Assembly: GCA_000431275.1 (NCBI GenBank) | Contig: HF989212.1 | Coordinates: forward strand, 15,846 to 41,514 | Direction of reading: 5' to 3' | From: Prevotella sp. CAG:755 | GTDB taxonomy: Bacteria; Bacteroidota; Bacteroidia; Bacteroidales; Bacteroidaceae | Length of the DNA stretch: 25,669 bases | Part shown: one piece after another, positions 8,247 through 16,593 of the stretch | Layout: the number at the start of each line of letters is the position of its first letter | Position numbering within the stretch: the stretch's first letter is position 1 | Notes under the pieces: model-generated | The model's database searches: none | What the model saw: the letters and a program-made list of their open reading frames with translations, nothing else | What the model was told of the DNA's origin: nothing | Program-made: the position numbers and the translations under genes

Positions 8247-9233
8247 GTGATTGATAAACACTTTATACTAGAAGAAGCCGACCCGCAGCTCTTCTTCGGT
8301 GCTGGAAACGCGAATCTGCGCATGCTGCGCGCCCTGAGTCCCAAACTGCGCATCACAGCGCGCGACAACGTGGTCCGCGTTGTCGGCGACGAAGATGACA
8401 TCGCCGCATTCGCCAAACAGTTCACAGCCCTTGAGCATCACTGCGCCCAGTACAACTCGCTCACAGAAGAAGACATCCTCCACATCACACGCGGACAACG
8501 CACCGGCAAAGAAGCCGCCGCAAACGTCATCGTGTACAGTACGGGAGGCAGGCCGATCACGGCGCGCAGCGAAAACCAGCGCCGCATGGTCGAAGCCTAC
8601 GAAACAAGCGACATGCTCTTCGCTGTCGGGCCTGCCGGTTCGGGAAAAACATTCACAGGCATAGCCCTTGCTGTCCGCGCGCTGAAGAACAAAGAAATAA
8701 AGAAAATCATCCTTTGCCGCCCCGCCGTCGAAGCGGGCGAAAAGCTCGGTTTCCTGCCCGGCGACATGAAAGAGAAGATCGACCCGTACCTGCAACCGCT
8801 CTACGACGCACTCGAAGAGATGATACCGCCCGGCAAACTCCAAGAATACCTCGACACGAACATCATACAAATCGCCCCGCTTGCCTTTATGCGCGGCCGC
8901 ACACTCAACGATGCCGTCGTCATCCTCGACGAAGCGCAAAACACGACGTCTGCGCAAATAAAGATGTTCCTTACCCGCATGGGAATGAACACCAAGATGA
9001 TCGTCACAGGCGACCGGACACAAATTGACCTCCCGCCGTCGCAGCGTTCCGGCCTCATCGAAGCAATGCGCATCCTCCGCGACGTGCCCGGCATAGCCTT
9101 TATCGAAATGAACAAAAAGGACATCGTGCGCCACAAGCTCGTCACCCGCATCGTCGAAGCCTACGAACGCGATGCCAAAGAACGAAACGAAAAAGACCAC
9201 AAAACTGACATCCCATCTCTGCCCGTACACTAA
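8247..9233 (+). CDS. PhoH family ATPase (PhoH-like, possible RNA helicase/nuclease factor)
   Basis: A 328-residue cytosolic protein. The N-terminal third is a KH-like nucleic-acid-binding region containing [17 protein letters not shown]. The PhoH P-loop ATPase domain follows, with Walker A GPAGSGKT (128-135), [18 protein letters not shown] (156-173) and Walker [10 protein letters not shown] (224-232), plus a sensor-like [11 protein letters not shown]. Length and layout match the widespread PhoH/YbeZ type, which in other bacteria works with YbeY in rRNA maturation; that partner is not in this window. Translation appears to start at GTG 8247, since no ATG gives the expected N-terminus (homologs begin near MIDxxF-LE). 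The stop is 23 nt before purC, suggesting an operon. The last 25 residues are charged and low in complexity. Confidence 0.93.
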   Translation: MIDKHFILEEADPQLFFGAGNANLRMLRALSPKLRITARDNVVRVVGDEDDIAAFAKQFTALEHHCAQYNSLTEEDILHITRGQRTGKEAAANVIVYSTGGRPITARSENQRRMVEAYETSDMLFAVGPAGSGKTFTGIALAVRALKNKEIKKIILCRPAVEAGEKLGFLPGDMKEKIDPYLQPLYDALEEMIPPGKLQEYLDTNIIQIAPLAFMRGRTLNDAVVILDEAQNTTSAQIKMFLTRMGMNTKMIVTGDRTQIDLPPSQRSGLIEAMRILRDVPGIAFIEMNKKDIVRHKLVTRIVEAYERDAKERNEKDHKTDIPSLPVH

Positions 9234-9256
9234 AACTTTCAAATACTACAATAATC

Positions 9257-10201
9257 ATGAGTACACTCACTAAAACTGATTTCCACTTCTCGGGTCAGAC
9301 CGACGTCTACCACGGTAAAGTACGCGACGTTTACTTCCTCGGCGACGACCGCCTCGTCATGGTTGCCACGGACCGCATCTCGGCTTTCGACGTCATACTG
9401 CCGGAAGGCATCCCATACAAGGGACAAATCCTGAACCAGATCGCAGCCAAATTCCTCGATGCCTCAGCCGATATCTGCCCGACATGGAAACTCGCCACGC
9501 CCGACCCGATGGTGACAGTCGGCCTCCGCTGCGAAGGGTTTCCTGTCGAAATGATTGTGCGCGGCTACCTCTGCGGCAGCGCATGGCGAGCCTACAAGAG
9601 TGGTGTCCGTGAAATCTGCGGTGTCCGCCTTCCCGAAGGAATGAAAGAAAACCAACGCTTCCCAGAGCCTATCATCACACCGACGACCAAAGCAGAAATC
9701 GGCGCACACGACGAGGACATCTCGAAGGAAGAAATCCTGGCACGCGGCCTCGCTACGCCCGAAGAATACGCCCTGCTCGAAAAATACACGCTCGCTCTTT
9801 TCCGCCGTGGCACCGAAATCGCCGCAAAACGCGGCCTTATTCTCGTCGACACCAAGTATGAGTTCGGCAAACACGACGGCAAGATTTATCTTATGGATGA
9901 GATACACACACCCGACTCAAGCCGGTATTTTTACAGCGAAGGCTACGAAGAGCGTTTTGCCAAAGGCGAACCGCAGAAACAGCTTTCCAAGGAGTTCGTT
10001 CGCGAATGGCTGATGAAAAACGGTTTCCAAGGCAAGGAAGGACAGGCCGTCCCTGAGATGACGCCCGCCATCGTCGAAAGCATCAGCAACCGCTACATCG
10101 AACTCTACGAGCACATCACCGGTGAGCCCTTCGTCAAGGAAGAGCATGCCAACCTCGCCGAGCGCATCGAAAAGAACGTCGCGGACTACCTGGCGCAGTA
10201 A
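9257..10201 (+). CDS. purC: Phosphoribosylaminoimidazole-succinocarboxamide synthase
   Basis: A 314-residue SAICAR synthase, which joins aspartate to CAIR using ATP in purine synthesis. It is the longer, yeast Ade1-like type found in Bacteroidetes rather than the 237-residue E. coli type. Visible motifs are GKVRDVY (20-26), the nucleotide-binding [11 protein letters not shown] (36-46), RGYLCGSAW, and [19 protein letters not shown] in the substrate-binding region. It follows phoH by 23 nt and is closed off by a strong hairpin with a T-rich tail 19 nt after the stop. purM, acting earlier in the same pathway, lies 4 kb downstream in another unit. No purine riboswitch is visible nearby. Confidence 0.96.
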   Translation: MSTLTKTDFHFSGQTDVYHGKVRDVYFLGDDRLVMVATDRISAFDVILPEGIPYKGQILNQIAAKFLDASADICPTWKLATPDPMVTVGLRCEGFPVEMIVRGYLCGSAWRAYKSGVREICGVRLPEGMKENQRFPEPIITPTTKAEIGAHDEDISKEEILARGLATPEEYALLEKYTLALFRRGTEIAAKRGLILVDTKYEFGKHDGKIYLMDEIHTPDSSRYFYSEGYEERFAKGEPQKQLSKEFVREWLMKNGFQGKEGQAVPEMTPAIVESISNRYIELYEHITGEPFVKEEHANLAERIEKNVADYLAQ

Positions 10202-10219
10202 TCCAGTACCGCCCCTTCC

Positions 10220-10275
10220 GCCGTCCCGGCCTGCCCTTCCCCGTGAGTGCAGGCCGGGACGGCTGTTTCGTTTTT
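10220..10275 (+). terminator. Rho-independent terminator after purC
   Basis: Arms 10220-10234 and 10249-10263 form a perfect 15-bp GC-rich stem with a 14-nt loop, followed by TGTTTCGTTTTT (10264-10275). It sits 19 nt downstream of the purC stop. The right arm contains CGGGACGGCTG, which recurs exactly in the hairpin after aroE. Confidence 0.88.
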
Positions 10276-10602
10276 CACTCACTCAAAGGTCCCATCCGGA
10301 AACTACCACACAACCGACAAAAGGGAACATATATTCCGGCCGTCCTTGCTTCCGCCGCTCTTTCCCGTCCGTTATCCAAGACCTGCGCCCTATACATCAA
10401 ACCGGAAAGCCACAGACACGACATTTATCCAGACTTTACACAAATCCACACGGACTTTATTTTTCCCTAAGCGGAGAAAGGGGGAGAGCAACGCTGTGAC
10501 CGTCATCCGCACCACGGCGTGACAAACCGGCGTTCCAAAAAGAAAACGCCGGGATGCCCCGAAAAACAACGCAGAGCCGGCGTCGTGTCCGTCAAAAAGT
10601 CG
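10276..10602. other. Gene-free stretch with a small hairpin
   Basis: No convincing gene lies here between the purC terminator and the menG promoter-like element. Short open frames exist, but their translations look like random GC-rich sequence and have no family resemblance. A small 8-bp hairpin (CCGGCGTT 10527-10534, AACGCCGG 10545-10552) with an A-rich loop is the only clear structure. It could be a weak terminator or part of an untranslated leader. Confidence 0.45.
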
Positions 10603-10610
10603 TAACTTCG
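10603..10610 (+). promoter_or_regulatory. Possible -7 element TAACTTCG for menG-aroE
   Basis: TAACTTCG followed by C matches TAnnTTTG at all fixed positions but one, 38 nt upstream of the start codon. No TTTG box is seen at the expected upstream distance. The preceding terminator makes an independent start here likely, though the element itself is weak. Confidence 0.35.
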
Positions 10611-10648
10611 CCAGCCGGAACGCACTGCGTCCCGACAACGACCCTGCC

Positions 10649-11383
10649 ATGTACGAACAAGAGAAGATCAAACCCTACGGCGAGGCTGGCAGCAAGGGCC
10701 AGCAGGTGGAGCACATGTTCGACCGCATCGCCCACTCCTACGACCTGCTCAACCATCTGCTCTCGATGGGCATCGACCGCCGCTGGCGCCGTGCCGCAAT
10801 CGCCTCGCTACGCCCCTACGCGCCGGAATCGGTGCTCGACGTGGCCACCGGCACGGGCGACTTCGCCCTACTGGCCGCCCGGATGCTCCGGCCCAAGCGG
10901 CTGGTCGGCGTCGACTTGTCCGAGGGCATGCTTGCCGTAGGACGCGAAAAAGTGAGGCGCGCAGGACTCGACACCGTCGTCACGTTCCAAAAAGACGATT
11001 GCCTGCACCTTTCGCTACCGGACGACACGTTCGACGCCGTTACGGTAGCTTACGGCATACGCAACTTCGAGGACCTCGACCGGGGACTGCGCGAAATGCG
11101 CCGCGTCATGAGGCCGGGCGGGCGGTTGGCCATCATTGAGCTCTGCACGCCCAACAGGTTTCCCATGAAGCAGCTTTTCAAGCTCTATTCACGCATATTC
11201 ATGCCCGCCATAGGCCGGATAATCTCGCACGACAGCCAAGCCTACCGCTACCTGCCGGCCACGATGGAAGCCTTCCCGCAAGGCGAGGTGATGCAAGGCA
11301 TCCTCGAACGTGCCGGATTCCGCGAAGTATGTTTCCGTCGCTTCACGTTCGGACTGAGCACGCTCTACACGGCAGCCAAATAA
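10649..11383 (+). CDS. menG: Demethylmenaquinone methyltransferase (UbiE/MenG/COQ5 family)
   Basis: A 244-residue class I S-adenosylmethionine methyltransferase that performs the final C-methylation of menaquinone; Bacteroidales use menaquinone, so menG is the sensible reading. Family signatures are [26 protein letters not shown] (within 23-48), the SAM-binding [14 protein letters not shown] (63-76), [17 protein letters not shown], and the C-terminal [15 protein letters not shown]. Length is typical. It begins a two-gene unit with aroE, 28 nt downstream. The ATG at 10649 fits the family N-terminus; a longer frame upstream is not supported. Confidence 0.93.
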   Translation: MYEQEKIKPYGEAGSKGQQVEHMFDRIAHSYDLLNHLLSMGIDRRWRRAAIASLRPYAPESVLDVATGTGDFALLAARMLRPKRLVGVDLSEGMLAVGREKVRRAGLDTVVTFQKDDCLHLSLPDDTFDAVTVAYGIRNFEDLDRGLREMRRVMRPGGRLAIIELCTPNRFPMKQLFKLYSRIFMPAIGRIISHDSQAYRYLPATMEAFPQGEVMQGILERAGFREVCFRRFTFGLSTLYTAAK

Positions 11384-11411
11384 CCTCTGTGCACTCTCAA
11401 ACCACACGACC

Positions 11412-12158
11412 ATGAAACGATACGGCCTCATCGGCTACCCCCTCGGCCATTCCTTTTCGGCAGGCTACTTCGCCCGTAAATTCAAGGCCGAAGGCATCGA
11501 CGCCGAGTATCTGAACTACGAAATCCCCACGGCCGAGCTCCTGCCGGACGTCGTACGCGAAAATCCGACGCTCGCGGGACTCAACGTGACCATACCTCAC
11601 AAACAGGCGGTCATTCCCCTACTCGACTCGCTCAGCGACGAAGCGCGTGCTATCGGGGCGGTAAACGTCATCCGTATTGACCGTCGCGACGGAAAAACAT
11701 TCCTGCGCGGATTCAACGCCGACGTCATCGGATTCACACGTTCAATCCGCCCCCTGCTCCGCCCCACACACCGTGCGGCCCTTGTGCTCGGCACGGGGGG
11801 AGCGTCGAAAGCCGTTGTCCATGGTCTTCATCAACTTGGCCTCACTACGCAATACGTGAGCCGTACACCGCATGGCGACACTATCGGTTATGACGACCTC
11901 ACGCCCGAAGTGATGGCCACGCATACGGTCGTGGTGAATTGCACACCCGCAGGGATGTTTCCACACGTCGAAGCATGCCCGGACCTGCCCTATGGTCTCG
12001 CCACGCCTGACCACCTCTTTTACGACCTCATCTATAATCCCGAAGAAACGCTCTTCCTTCGTCGCGCGGCCGAACAAGGCGCCACGGTGAAGAACGGCCT
12101 CGAAATGCTTCACCTGCAAGCCGAAGCGAGCTGGGCGTTCTGGAACAGCAACGACTGA
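11412..12158 (+). CDS. aroE: Shikimate dehydrogenase
   Basis: A 248-residue NADP-dependent enzyme that reduces 3-dehydroshikimate to shikimate in the aromatic amino acid and chorismate pathway. The N-terminal substrate domain shows GYPLGHSFS (8-16) and NVTIPHK with catalytic Lys64. Asp104 in FNADVIG is the second catalytic residue. The Rossmann domain has the VLGTGGASKAV loop (125-135). NCTPAGMFP (177-185) and the C-terminal NGLEMLHLQA match the family. It is slightly shorter than E. coli AroE (272), as is usual in Bacteroidales. It is co-directional with menG (28 nt gap); chorismate made through this pathway also feeds menaquinone, which may explain the pairing. A long hairpin follows 44 nt after the stop. 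Confidence 0.95.
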   Translation: MKRYGLIGYPLGHSFSAGYFARKFKAEGIDAEYLNYEIPTAELLPDVVRENPTLAGLNVTIPHKQAVIPLLDSLSDEARAIGAVNVIRIDRRDGKTFLRGFNADVIGFTRSIRPLLRPTHRAALVLGTGGASKAVVHGLHQLGLTTQYVSRTPHGDTIGYDDLTPEVMATHTVVVNCTPAGMFPHVEACPDLPYGLATPDHLFYDLIYNPEETLFLRRAAEQGATVKNGLEMLHLQAEASWAFWNSND

Positions 12159-12202
12159 CGCCCCCATGCGCCGCCTCCGCCTGAGCCCTCGCTTTACAAG
12201 TC

Positions 12203-12268
12203 GGCTGGCAGACATTGCGGGACGGCTGATAGTTTTTTCTATTAGCCGTCCCGCAATGTCTGCCAGCC
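12203..12268 (+). terminator. Long inverted repeat after aroE (terminator-like)
   Basis: Arms 12203-12227 and 12244-12268 are perfectly complementary over 25 bp. Inner bases 12228-12232 and 12239-12243 pair too (one G-T), giving a stem of about 30 bp closed by a loop of six Ts. It lies between aroE and the TPM-gene promoter. No T-run follows, so the exact termination mechanism is uncertain. CGGGACGGCTG at 12218-12228 is shared with the purC terminator. Confidence 0.7.
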
Positions 12269-12359
12269 CGCCCAATCCGAGAACAAGGGCAAAAGGGCGC
12301 CAGAGAATGGCTGTGTGAAAATCCTACGGCTTTTCGCCCACAATTCCACTCGTTTGCAC

Positions 12360-12367
12360 TATCTTTG
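12360..12367 (+). promoter_or_regulatory. -7 element TATCTTTG upstream of the TPM-domain gene
   Basis: TATCTTTG followed by C is a full match to TAnnTTTG, 28 nt before the ATG at 12396. A TTTT box (12331-12334) lies 25 nt upstream, a little further than usual. The whole region from about 12318 closely resembles the promoter region of the DUF4153 gene at 16918-16969. Confidence 0.65.
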
Positions 12368-12395
12368 CGTTATGTTATAGAATACTCACGCAGGC

Positions 12396-13331
12396 ATGAA
12401 GAAACTTCGCCTACTCCTACTCTTGTTTCTCGGTCTGACAGCCTTGGCCGTCCGTGCCGCTTGGACACCCGAGACACTGCCCATGGTGCACCTTGACGAC
12501 GCCCGGCGATACGTCTGCAACCCCGACGGCCTCATGTCGCCCGCCGCGGTCGACTCGACCGACGCCCTCCTCTACCGCCTTGAACGCGAGAAAGGCGTCG
12601 AGACCGTCGTAGTCATCGTGAGCCGCATCGAAGGCGGCGATCCGTACGACTTCGGTATGGCGTTGGCAAAGAAGTATGGCGTCGGCAGCCGGGAGCAGAA
12701 CACGGGGCTAGTCATCGTCATCAGTACAGAAGACCGCAAGTTTTTCATCCTCACTGGCCGCGGCCTCGAAGGGACACTGCCCGACGCCATCTGTAAGCGC
12801 GTCGAAAACCGCGTCATGGTTCCTTATCTCAAAAGCGGCGACTGGGACATGGCAGTCTACGCCTCAGTCCGCGCCCTCAGCGGCTACATCTACGGCGACC
12901 CCTCGCTGCGCGACGAGCTCGGCAATGAAGAAAGCGACGGCAAAGGTTTCGGGCTCGCCATCGCCTTAGGGTTTCTCTTCTTACTCTTCGCACTGAGCAT
13001 TACACACCGTCGCGGACGGACAGGCGGCCAACGCTGCCCGCAATGCAAGCATCACACGCTCCACGCCACCCATGCCCGGATGGTGCGCCGCCCCGACGGT
13101 CGCTACGTGCGGCAGGTGACGTACCAGTGCGACCACTGCCATTACGTCGAACTCCGCGACGAAGACCCGAACGACCGTTTCCATGGCGGCGATCTCCTGC
13201 CTCCGATATTCTTCCTCGGCGGCATGAGGGCCGGCGGATTCGGCCATCACGGCGGTGGCTTCGGCGGCATCAGTGGAGGCACGTTCGGAGGCGGCTCCTT
13301 CGGCGGTGGCGGTGCCGGCGGCAGCTTCTGA
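12396..13331 (+). CDS. TPM-domain protein with zinc ribbon and glycine-rich tail
   Basis: A 311-residue envelope protein. It has a signal peptide (about residues 1-21), a TPM domain (about 40-170, with VETVVVIVSRIEGGDPYDF and NTGLVIVIS) and one membrane span (about 184-202). A zinc-ribbon-like segment carries CPQC (214-217) and CDHC (245-248), and the tail from about 270 is glycine-rich and ends GGSF. TPM domains are found beside LemA proteins across bacteria and in a plant photosystem II repair factor; their biochemical role is poorly known. The domain should face the periplasm with the ribbon and tail in the cytoplasm, by simple topology. It has its own promoter-like element and leads a probable operon with lemA (47 nt gap), purM and prfA. 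Confidence 0.88.
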   Translation: MKKLRLLLLLFLGLTALAVRAAWTPETLPMVHLDDARRYVCNPDGLMSPAAVDSTDALLYRLEREKGVETVVVIVSRIEGGDPYDFGMALAKKYGVGSREQNTGLVIVISTEDRKFFILTGRGLEGTLPDAICKRVENRVMVPYLKSGDWDMAVYASVRALSGYIYGDPSLRDELGNEESDGKGFGLAIALGFLFLLFALSITHRRGRTGGQRCPQCKHHTLHATHARMVRRPDGRYVRQVTYQCDHCHYVELRDEDPNDRFHGGDLLPPIFFLGGMRAGGFGHHGGGFGGISGGTFGGGSFGGGGAGGSF

Positions 13332-13362
13332 ACCACACAAAAGCCCTCTATGAATATCCAAC

Positions 13363-13374
13363 CTAAACGTTTAG
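13363..13374. promoter_or_regulatory. 12-bp perfect palindrome just before the lemA start
   Basis: CTAAACGTTTAG is a perfect palindrome ending 4 bases before the lemA ATG (13379), in the short TPM-lemA gap. It could be an operator or a small structure affecting lemA translation, or chance. There is no independent support. Confidence 0.3.
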
Positions 13375-13378
13375 CAAT

Positions 13379-13969
13379 ATGAAAAAATCGACCATCACGC
13401 TCTTCGTCATTGGAGCAATCGTCATCCTCCTGGCCGGATGGGTGACCATACAGTATAACGGCATGGTAGCTAACGACGAGGCCGTCACAACGGCATGGGC
13501 CGGCGTCGAATCGCAATACCAGCGTCGCAGCGACCTCATCCCGAACCTCGTGAATACCGTAAAAGGGTACGCCGCGCACGAAAAGGAAACCCTCGAAGGT
13601 GTAGTCGAAGCACGCGCCAAAGCCACGCAAGTCACTGTCAATGCAGACAATCTGACCCCCGAACGTTTCGCCCAATTCCAAAAAGCGCAAGGCGAACTCT
13701 CTGCCGCCCTCGGTCGGCTGATGCGTATCACCGAAAACTATCCGCAGCTACGTGCAAACGAGAACTTCTCTGCACTGCAAGCCCAGCTCGAAGGTACGGA
13801 AAACCGCATCAACGAGAGCCGTCTCCGCTTCAACGAGGCGGTTCAGGAATACAACCTCAGCATACGCCGCTTCCCCGGCAACATCTTCGCCAGCCTCTTC
13901 GGCTTCGAGAAACGCGATAAGTTCGAAGCCGCAGACGGCACCGAACAAGCCCCAGAAGTAAAATTCTAA
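13379..13969 (+). CDS. lemA: LemA family protein
   Basis: A 196-residue protein with an N-terminal membrane anchor (about residues 7-26) and an otherwise alpha-helical, coiled-coil-like LemA domain. Signatures are AWAGVESQYQRRSDLIPNLVNTVKGYAAHE, the central LGRLMRITENYPQLRANENF, and the C-terminal YNLSIRRFPGNIFASLFGF. Length is normal (about 185-200). LemA proteins commonly neighbour TPM/YgcG-type membrane proteins, as here, which supports a shared but undefined envelope function. It lies 47 nt after the TPM gene and 23 nt before purM. Confidence 0.94.
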   Translation: MKKSTITLFVIGAIVILLAGWVTIQYNGMVANDEAVTTAWAGVESQYQRRSDLIPNLVNTVKGYAAHEKETLEGVVEARAKATQVTVNADNLTPERFAQFQKAQGELSAALGRLMRITENYPQLRANENFSALQAQLEGTENRINESRLRFNEAVQEYNLSIRRFPGNIFASLFGFEKRDKFEAADGTEQAPEVKF

Positions 13970-13992
13970 AACCACACATAGCCACCGGAAAA

Positions 13993-15162
13993 ATGGACAG
14001 CAAACAAAGATACATGATGCGCGGCGTGAGCGCCATGAAAGAAGACGTGCACAATGCCATCAAGCACATCGACAAAGGCCTCTATCCGCAAGCTTTCTGC
14101 AAGATAATCCCCGACATCCTCGGAGGCGACCCCGAGTATTGCAACATTATGCACGCCGACGGCGCCGGTACCAAGTCGAGCCTCGCGTATGCCTATTGGA
14201 AAGAGACGGGCGACCTTTCCGTCTGGAAGGGAATAGCGCAAGACGCGCTCATCATGAACACCGACGATTTGCTCTGCGTCGGCGCGGTCGACAACATCCT
14301 TGTCTCGTCCACCATCGGGCGCAACAAGATGCTCATCCCGGGCGAGGTGATCTCAGCCATCATCAACGGCACCGACGAACTGCTCCAACAGATGCGCGAC
14401 ATGGGCATCGGGATCTACGCCACTGGCGGCGAGACGGCCGACGTGGGCGACCTTGTGCGCACCATCATCGTCGATTCGACCGTCACCTGCCGCATGAAAC
14501 GCAGCGACGTCATCGACAACGCCCACATCCGGCCCGGCGACGTCATTGTGGGCCTCTCGTCGAGCGGGCAAGCCACTTATGAAACCGCATACAATGGCGG
14601 GATGGGCAGCAACGGACTCACCTCGGCGCGGCACGACGTCTTTGCCAAATACCTGGCTGAAAAATACCCCGAGACCTATGACCACGCCGTGCCCGAGGAG
14701 CTGGTGTACAGCGGGTCGTACCGTCTGACCGACCCGGTGGAGGGCGCCCCCGTCGACGCCGGCCGACTGGTGCTCTCGCCAACGCGTACCTACGCCCCGG
14801 TGGTGAAACGGTTGCTCGACGAGCTGCGGCCGCAGATCCACGGCATGGTACACTGCACGGGCGGCGCCCAGACCAAGGTGCTGCATTTCGTGGGCGAAAA
14901 CTGCCGCGTAGTGAAAGACAACATGTTCCCCGTGCCGCCCCTCTTCAAAGCCATCGCCAAAGAAAGCGGCACGGATTGGAGCGAGATGTACAAGGTGTTT
15001 AACATGGGCCACCGCCTCGAAGTCTACGTCGACGCCGCCGACGCCCAGCGCGTCATCGACATCTCGCGCAGTTTCCGCATCGACGCGCAAGTGGTGGGCC
15101 GCATTGAGGAAGGCCCCCGCTCGCTCACCATCCGCAGCGAGTTCGGCGAGTTCCACTACTAA
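13993..15162 (+). CDS. purM: Phosphoribosylformylglycinamidine cyclo-ligase (AIR synthase)
   Basis: A 389-residue PurM-type ATP-dependent enzyme that closes the imidazole ring of AIR in purine synthesis. Visible features are HADGAGTKSSLAY (54-66), corresponding to the family's DGxGTK substrate/ATP motif, DALIMNTDDLLCVGA, a GGETAD motif in the centre, and the C-terminal FNMGHRLEVYV (matching the FNMGxG-type motif). It is longer than E. coli PurM (345), as usual in Bacteroidetes. It is embedded between lemA and a small membrane-protein gene, with prfA beyond; no other purine gene is adjacent. It shares the reading frame of the downstream small ORF, separated only by its stop codon and 45 nt. 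The surrounding sequence looks especially GC-rich. Confidence 0.9.
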   Translation: MDSKQRYMMRGVSAMKEDVHNAIKHIDKGLYPQAFCKIIPDILGGDPEYCNIMHADGAGTKSSLAYAYWKETGDLSVWKGIAQDALIMNTDDLLCVGAVDNILVSSTIGRNKMLIPGEVISAIINGTDELLQQMRDMGIGIYATGGETADVGDLVRTIIVDSTVTCRMKRSDVIDNAHIRPGDVIVGLSSSGQATYETAYNGGMGSNGLTSARHDVFAKYLAEKYPETYDHAVPEELVYSGSYRLTDPVEGAPVDAGRLVLSPTRTYAPVVKRLLDELRPQIHGMVHCTGGAQTKVLHFVGENCRVVKDNMFPVPPLFKAIAKESGTDWSEMYKVFNMGHRLEVYVDAADAQRVIDISRSFRIDAQVVGRIEEGPRSLTIRSEFGEFHY

Positions 15163-15189
15163 GCCGGAAACAGACCAGGGCACACCGTC

Positions 15190-15226
15190 AACGAAAACGA
15201 AAAGACAATGAACGAAAACGAAAAGA
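15190..15226 (+). repeat. 16-nt direct repeat spanning the start of the small ORF
   Basis: AACGAAAACGAAAAGA occurs exactly at 15190-15205 and again at 15211-15226, a 21-nt period. The second copy encodes NENEKK at the start of the 84-residue protein; the first is in the same frame upstream of the ATG (NENEKT). It looks like a local duplication. Confidence 0.8.
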
Positions 15227-15462
15227 AGAACGAAGAGACGCGCCCGTCGCAGCACGCCATCACCCTGAGCCGCTCCGCGGTCTGGATGTGCACTTTCGCC
15301 GTCGCATACGTCGTCATCCACTTGGGCATCGAGCTGGTGGACTACCTGCAAGCCGACGCCGTCCGCACAGGCCGCGTCATCACGCGGAGCCTCGGCATCC
15401 TGGGCTGGTGCGGCGTGCTCTTCGTCCTCATCAAACAGTTATGGAATGACCGCAAACGGTGA
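15208..15462 (+). CDS. Small two-span membrane protein of unknown function
   Basis: An 84-residue protein that I do not recognise as a named family. A charged N-terminus (MNENEKKNEETRPS) is followed by two hydrophobic spans (about residues 29-46 and 62-79) and a basic end (WNDRKR). This predicts a small inner-membrane hairpin protein with both ends in the cytoplasm. Its stop lies 17 nt inside prfA, in a different frame, so translation of the two is probably coupled. The gap after purM is 45 nt. It looks real because of the sensible topology and operonic packing, but the start could be affected by the direct repeat at 15190-15226. Confidence 0.75.
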   Translation: MNENEKKNEETRPSQHAITLSRSAVWMCTFAVAYVVIHLGIELVDYLQADAVRTGRVITRSLGILGWCGVLFVLIKQLWNDRKR

Positions 15463-16561
15463 CACACTTTTAGAGAAACTGGACGCGCTCCAATCGCGCT
15501 TTGCCGAAGTGGCGACGCTCATTACCGACCCGGCCGTCATCGCCGACCAGCCGCGCTACGTCCGCCTGACCAAGGAATACAAGGAGCTGGAAGACCTCAT
15601 GGCAGCCCGCAAGGAGTACGCCGCCCTGCTCCACAACCTCGACGAGGGCAAGACCATGCTGCTCAACGAGAGTGACCCGGAACTCAAAGAGATGGCCCGC
15701 GAGGAAGTGTCGGCCTGCGAAAAACGCCTGCCGCAACTGGAAGAAGAAATCAAGCTCATGCTCGTGCCCAAGGATCCCGAGGACGCCAAAAACGCCATAC
15801 TGGAAATCCGCGGCGGCACGGGCGGCGACGAGGCGGCCCTCTTTGCCGGCGACCTCTTCCGCATGTACGCTAAGTTCGCCGAGCGCAAGGGCTGGAAGCT
15901 CGAGGTGTCCAGCGCCAGCGAAGGCGCCGCCGGGGGGTTCAAAGAGATTGTCTGCTCGGTCACCGGCACCGACGTCTACGGCACGCTCAAATACGAGAGC
16001 GGCGTCCACCGCGTCCAGCGCGTCCCGGCCACCGAGACACAGGGCCGCGTACACACCTCGGCGGCCACGGTGGCCGTCCTGCCCGAGGCCGAGGCCTTCG
16101 ACGTGGTCATCAACGAGGGTGAGATAAAATGGGACACCTTCCGCTCCTCCGGCGCCGGCGGCCAGAACGTGAACAAGGTGGAGAGCGGCGTGCGCCTGCG
16201 CTACAACTGGAAGAACCCGAACACCGGCGAGGTGGAGGAAATCCTCATCGAATGTACCGAAACGCGTGACCAACCGAAAAACAAGGAACGCGCGCTGGCC
16301 CGTCTGCGCACCTTTATCTACGACAAGGAACACCAGAAATACGTGGACGACATCGCTTCGCGTCGCAAGACCCTCGTGTCGACCGGCGACCGCTCCGCCA
16401 AAATCCGGACCTACAACTATCCTCAGGGGCGCATCACCGACCACCGCATCAACTACACCATTTATAACCTGGCGGCTTTCATGGACGGCGACATCCAAGA
16501 CTGCATCGACCACCTCATCGTAGCTGAAAACGCCGAACGCCTGAAAGAAGCCGAACTATGA
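15446..16561 (+). CDS. prfA: Peptide chain release factor 1 (RF1)
   Basis: A 371-residue class I release factor that reads UAA and UAG and triggers peptide release. The coiled N-terminal domain is followed by the codon-recognition PAT tripeptide (194-196, in RVPATETQGRVHTSA) and the catalytic GGQ (238-240, in GAGGQNVNK). The PAT motif and GRVHTSA distinguish it from RF2. Length is typical (about 360). It overlaps the preceding small ORF by 17 nt and ends 32 nt before a hairpin, so it closes the TPM-lemA-purM unit. No prmC methyltransferase gene is adjacent. Confidence 0.96.
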   Translation: MTANGDTLLEKLDALQSRFAEVATLITDPAVIADQPRYVRLTKEYKELEDLMAARKEYAALLHNLDEGKTMLLNESDPELKEMAREEVSACEKRLPQLEEEIKLMLVPKDPEDAKNAILEIRGGTGGDEAALFAGDLFRMYAKFAERKGWKLEVSSASEGAAGGFKEIVCSVTGTDVYGTLKYESGVHRVQRVPATETQGRVHTSAATVAVLPEAEAFDVVINEGEIKWDTFRSSGAGGQNVNKVESGVRLRYNWKNPNTGEVEEILIECTETRDQPKNKERALARLRTFIYDKEHQKYVDDIASRRKTLVSTGDRSAKIRTYNYPQGRITDHRINYTIYNLAAFMDGDIQDCIDHLIVAENAERLKEAEL

Positions 16562-16593
16562 ACCACGAGACGCCCAGCGGGCGCCCCGTAGAC

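Noticed and set aside
8268..9242. 324-codon minus-strand frame opposite phoH
   Set aside because: It lies antisense to phoH motifs, and its Phe/Val/Asp-rich composition is typical of reverse-complement artefacts.
10243..10522. Small ORFs in the purC-menG gap
   Set aside because: They overlap the purC terminator, have no plausible start context, and their translations look random.
14353..15351. 332-codon minus-strand frame opposite purM
   Set aside because: It is a shadow of purM codon bias, has no family resemblance, and crosses the purM/small-ORF junction.
15470..16513. 347-codon open frame on the minus strand opposite prfA
   Set aside because: It is antisense to a clearly conserved gene in GC-rich DNA; the translation is Val/Ala/Gly/Asp/Leu-rich with no recognisable domain.
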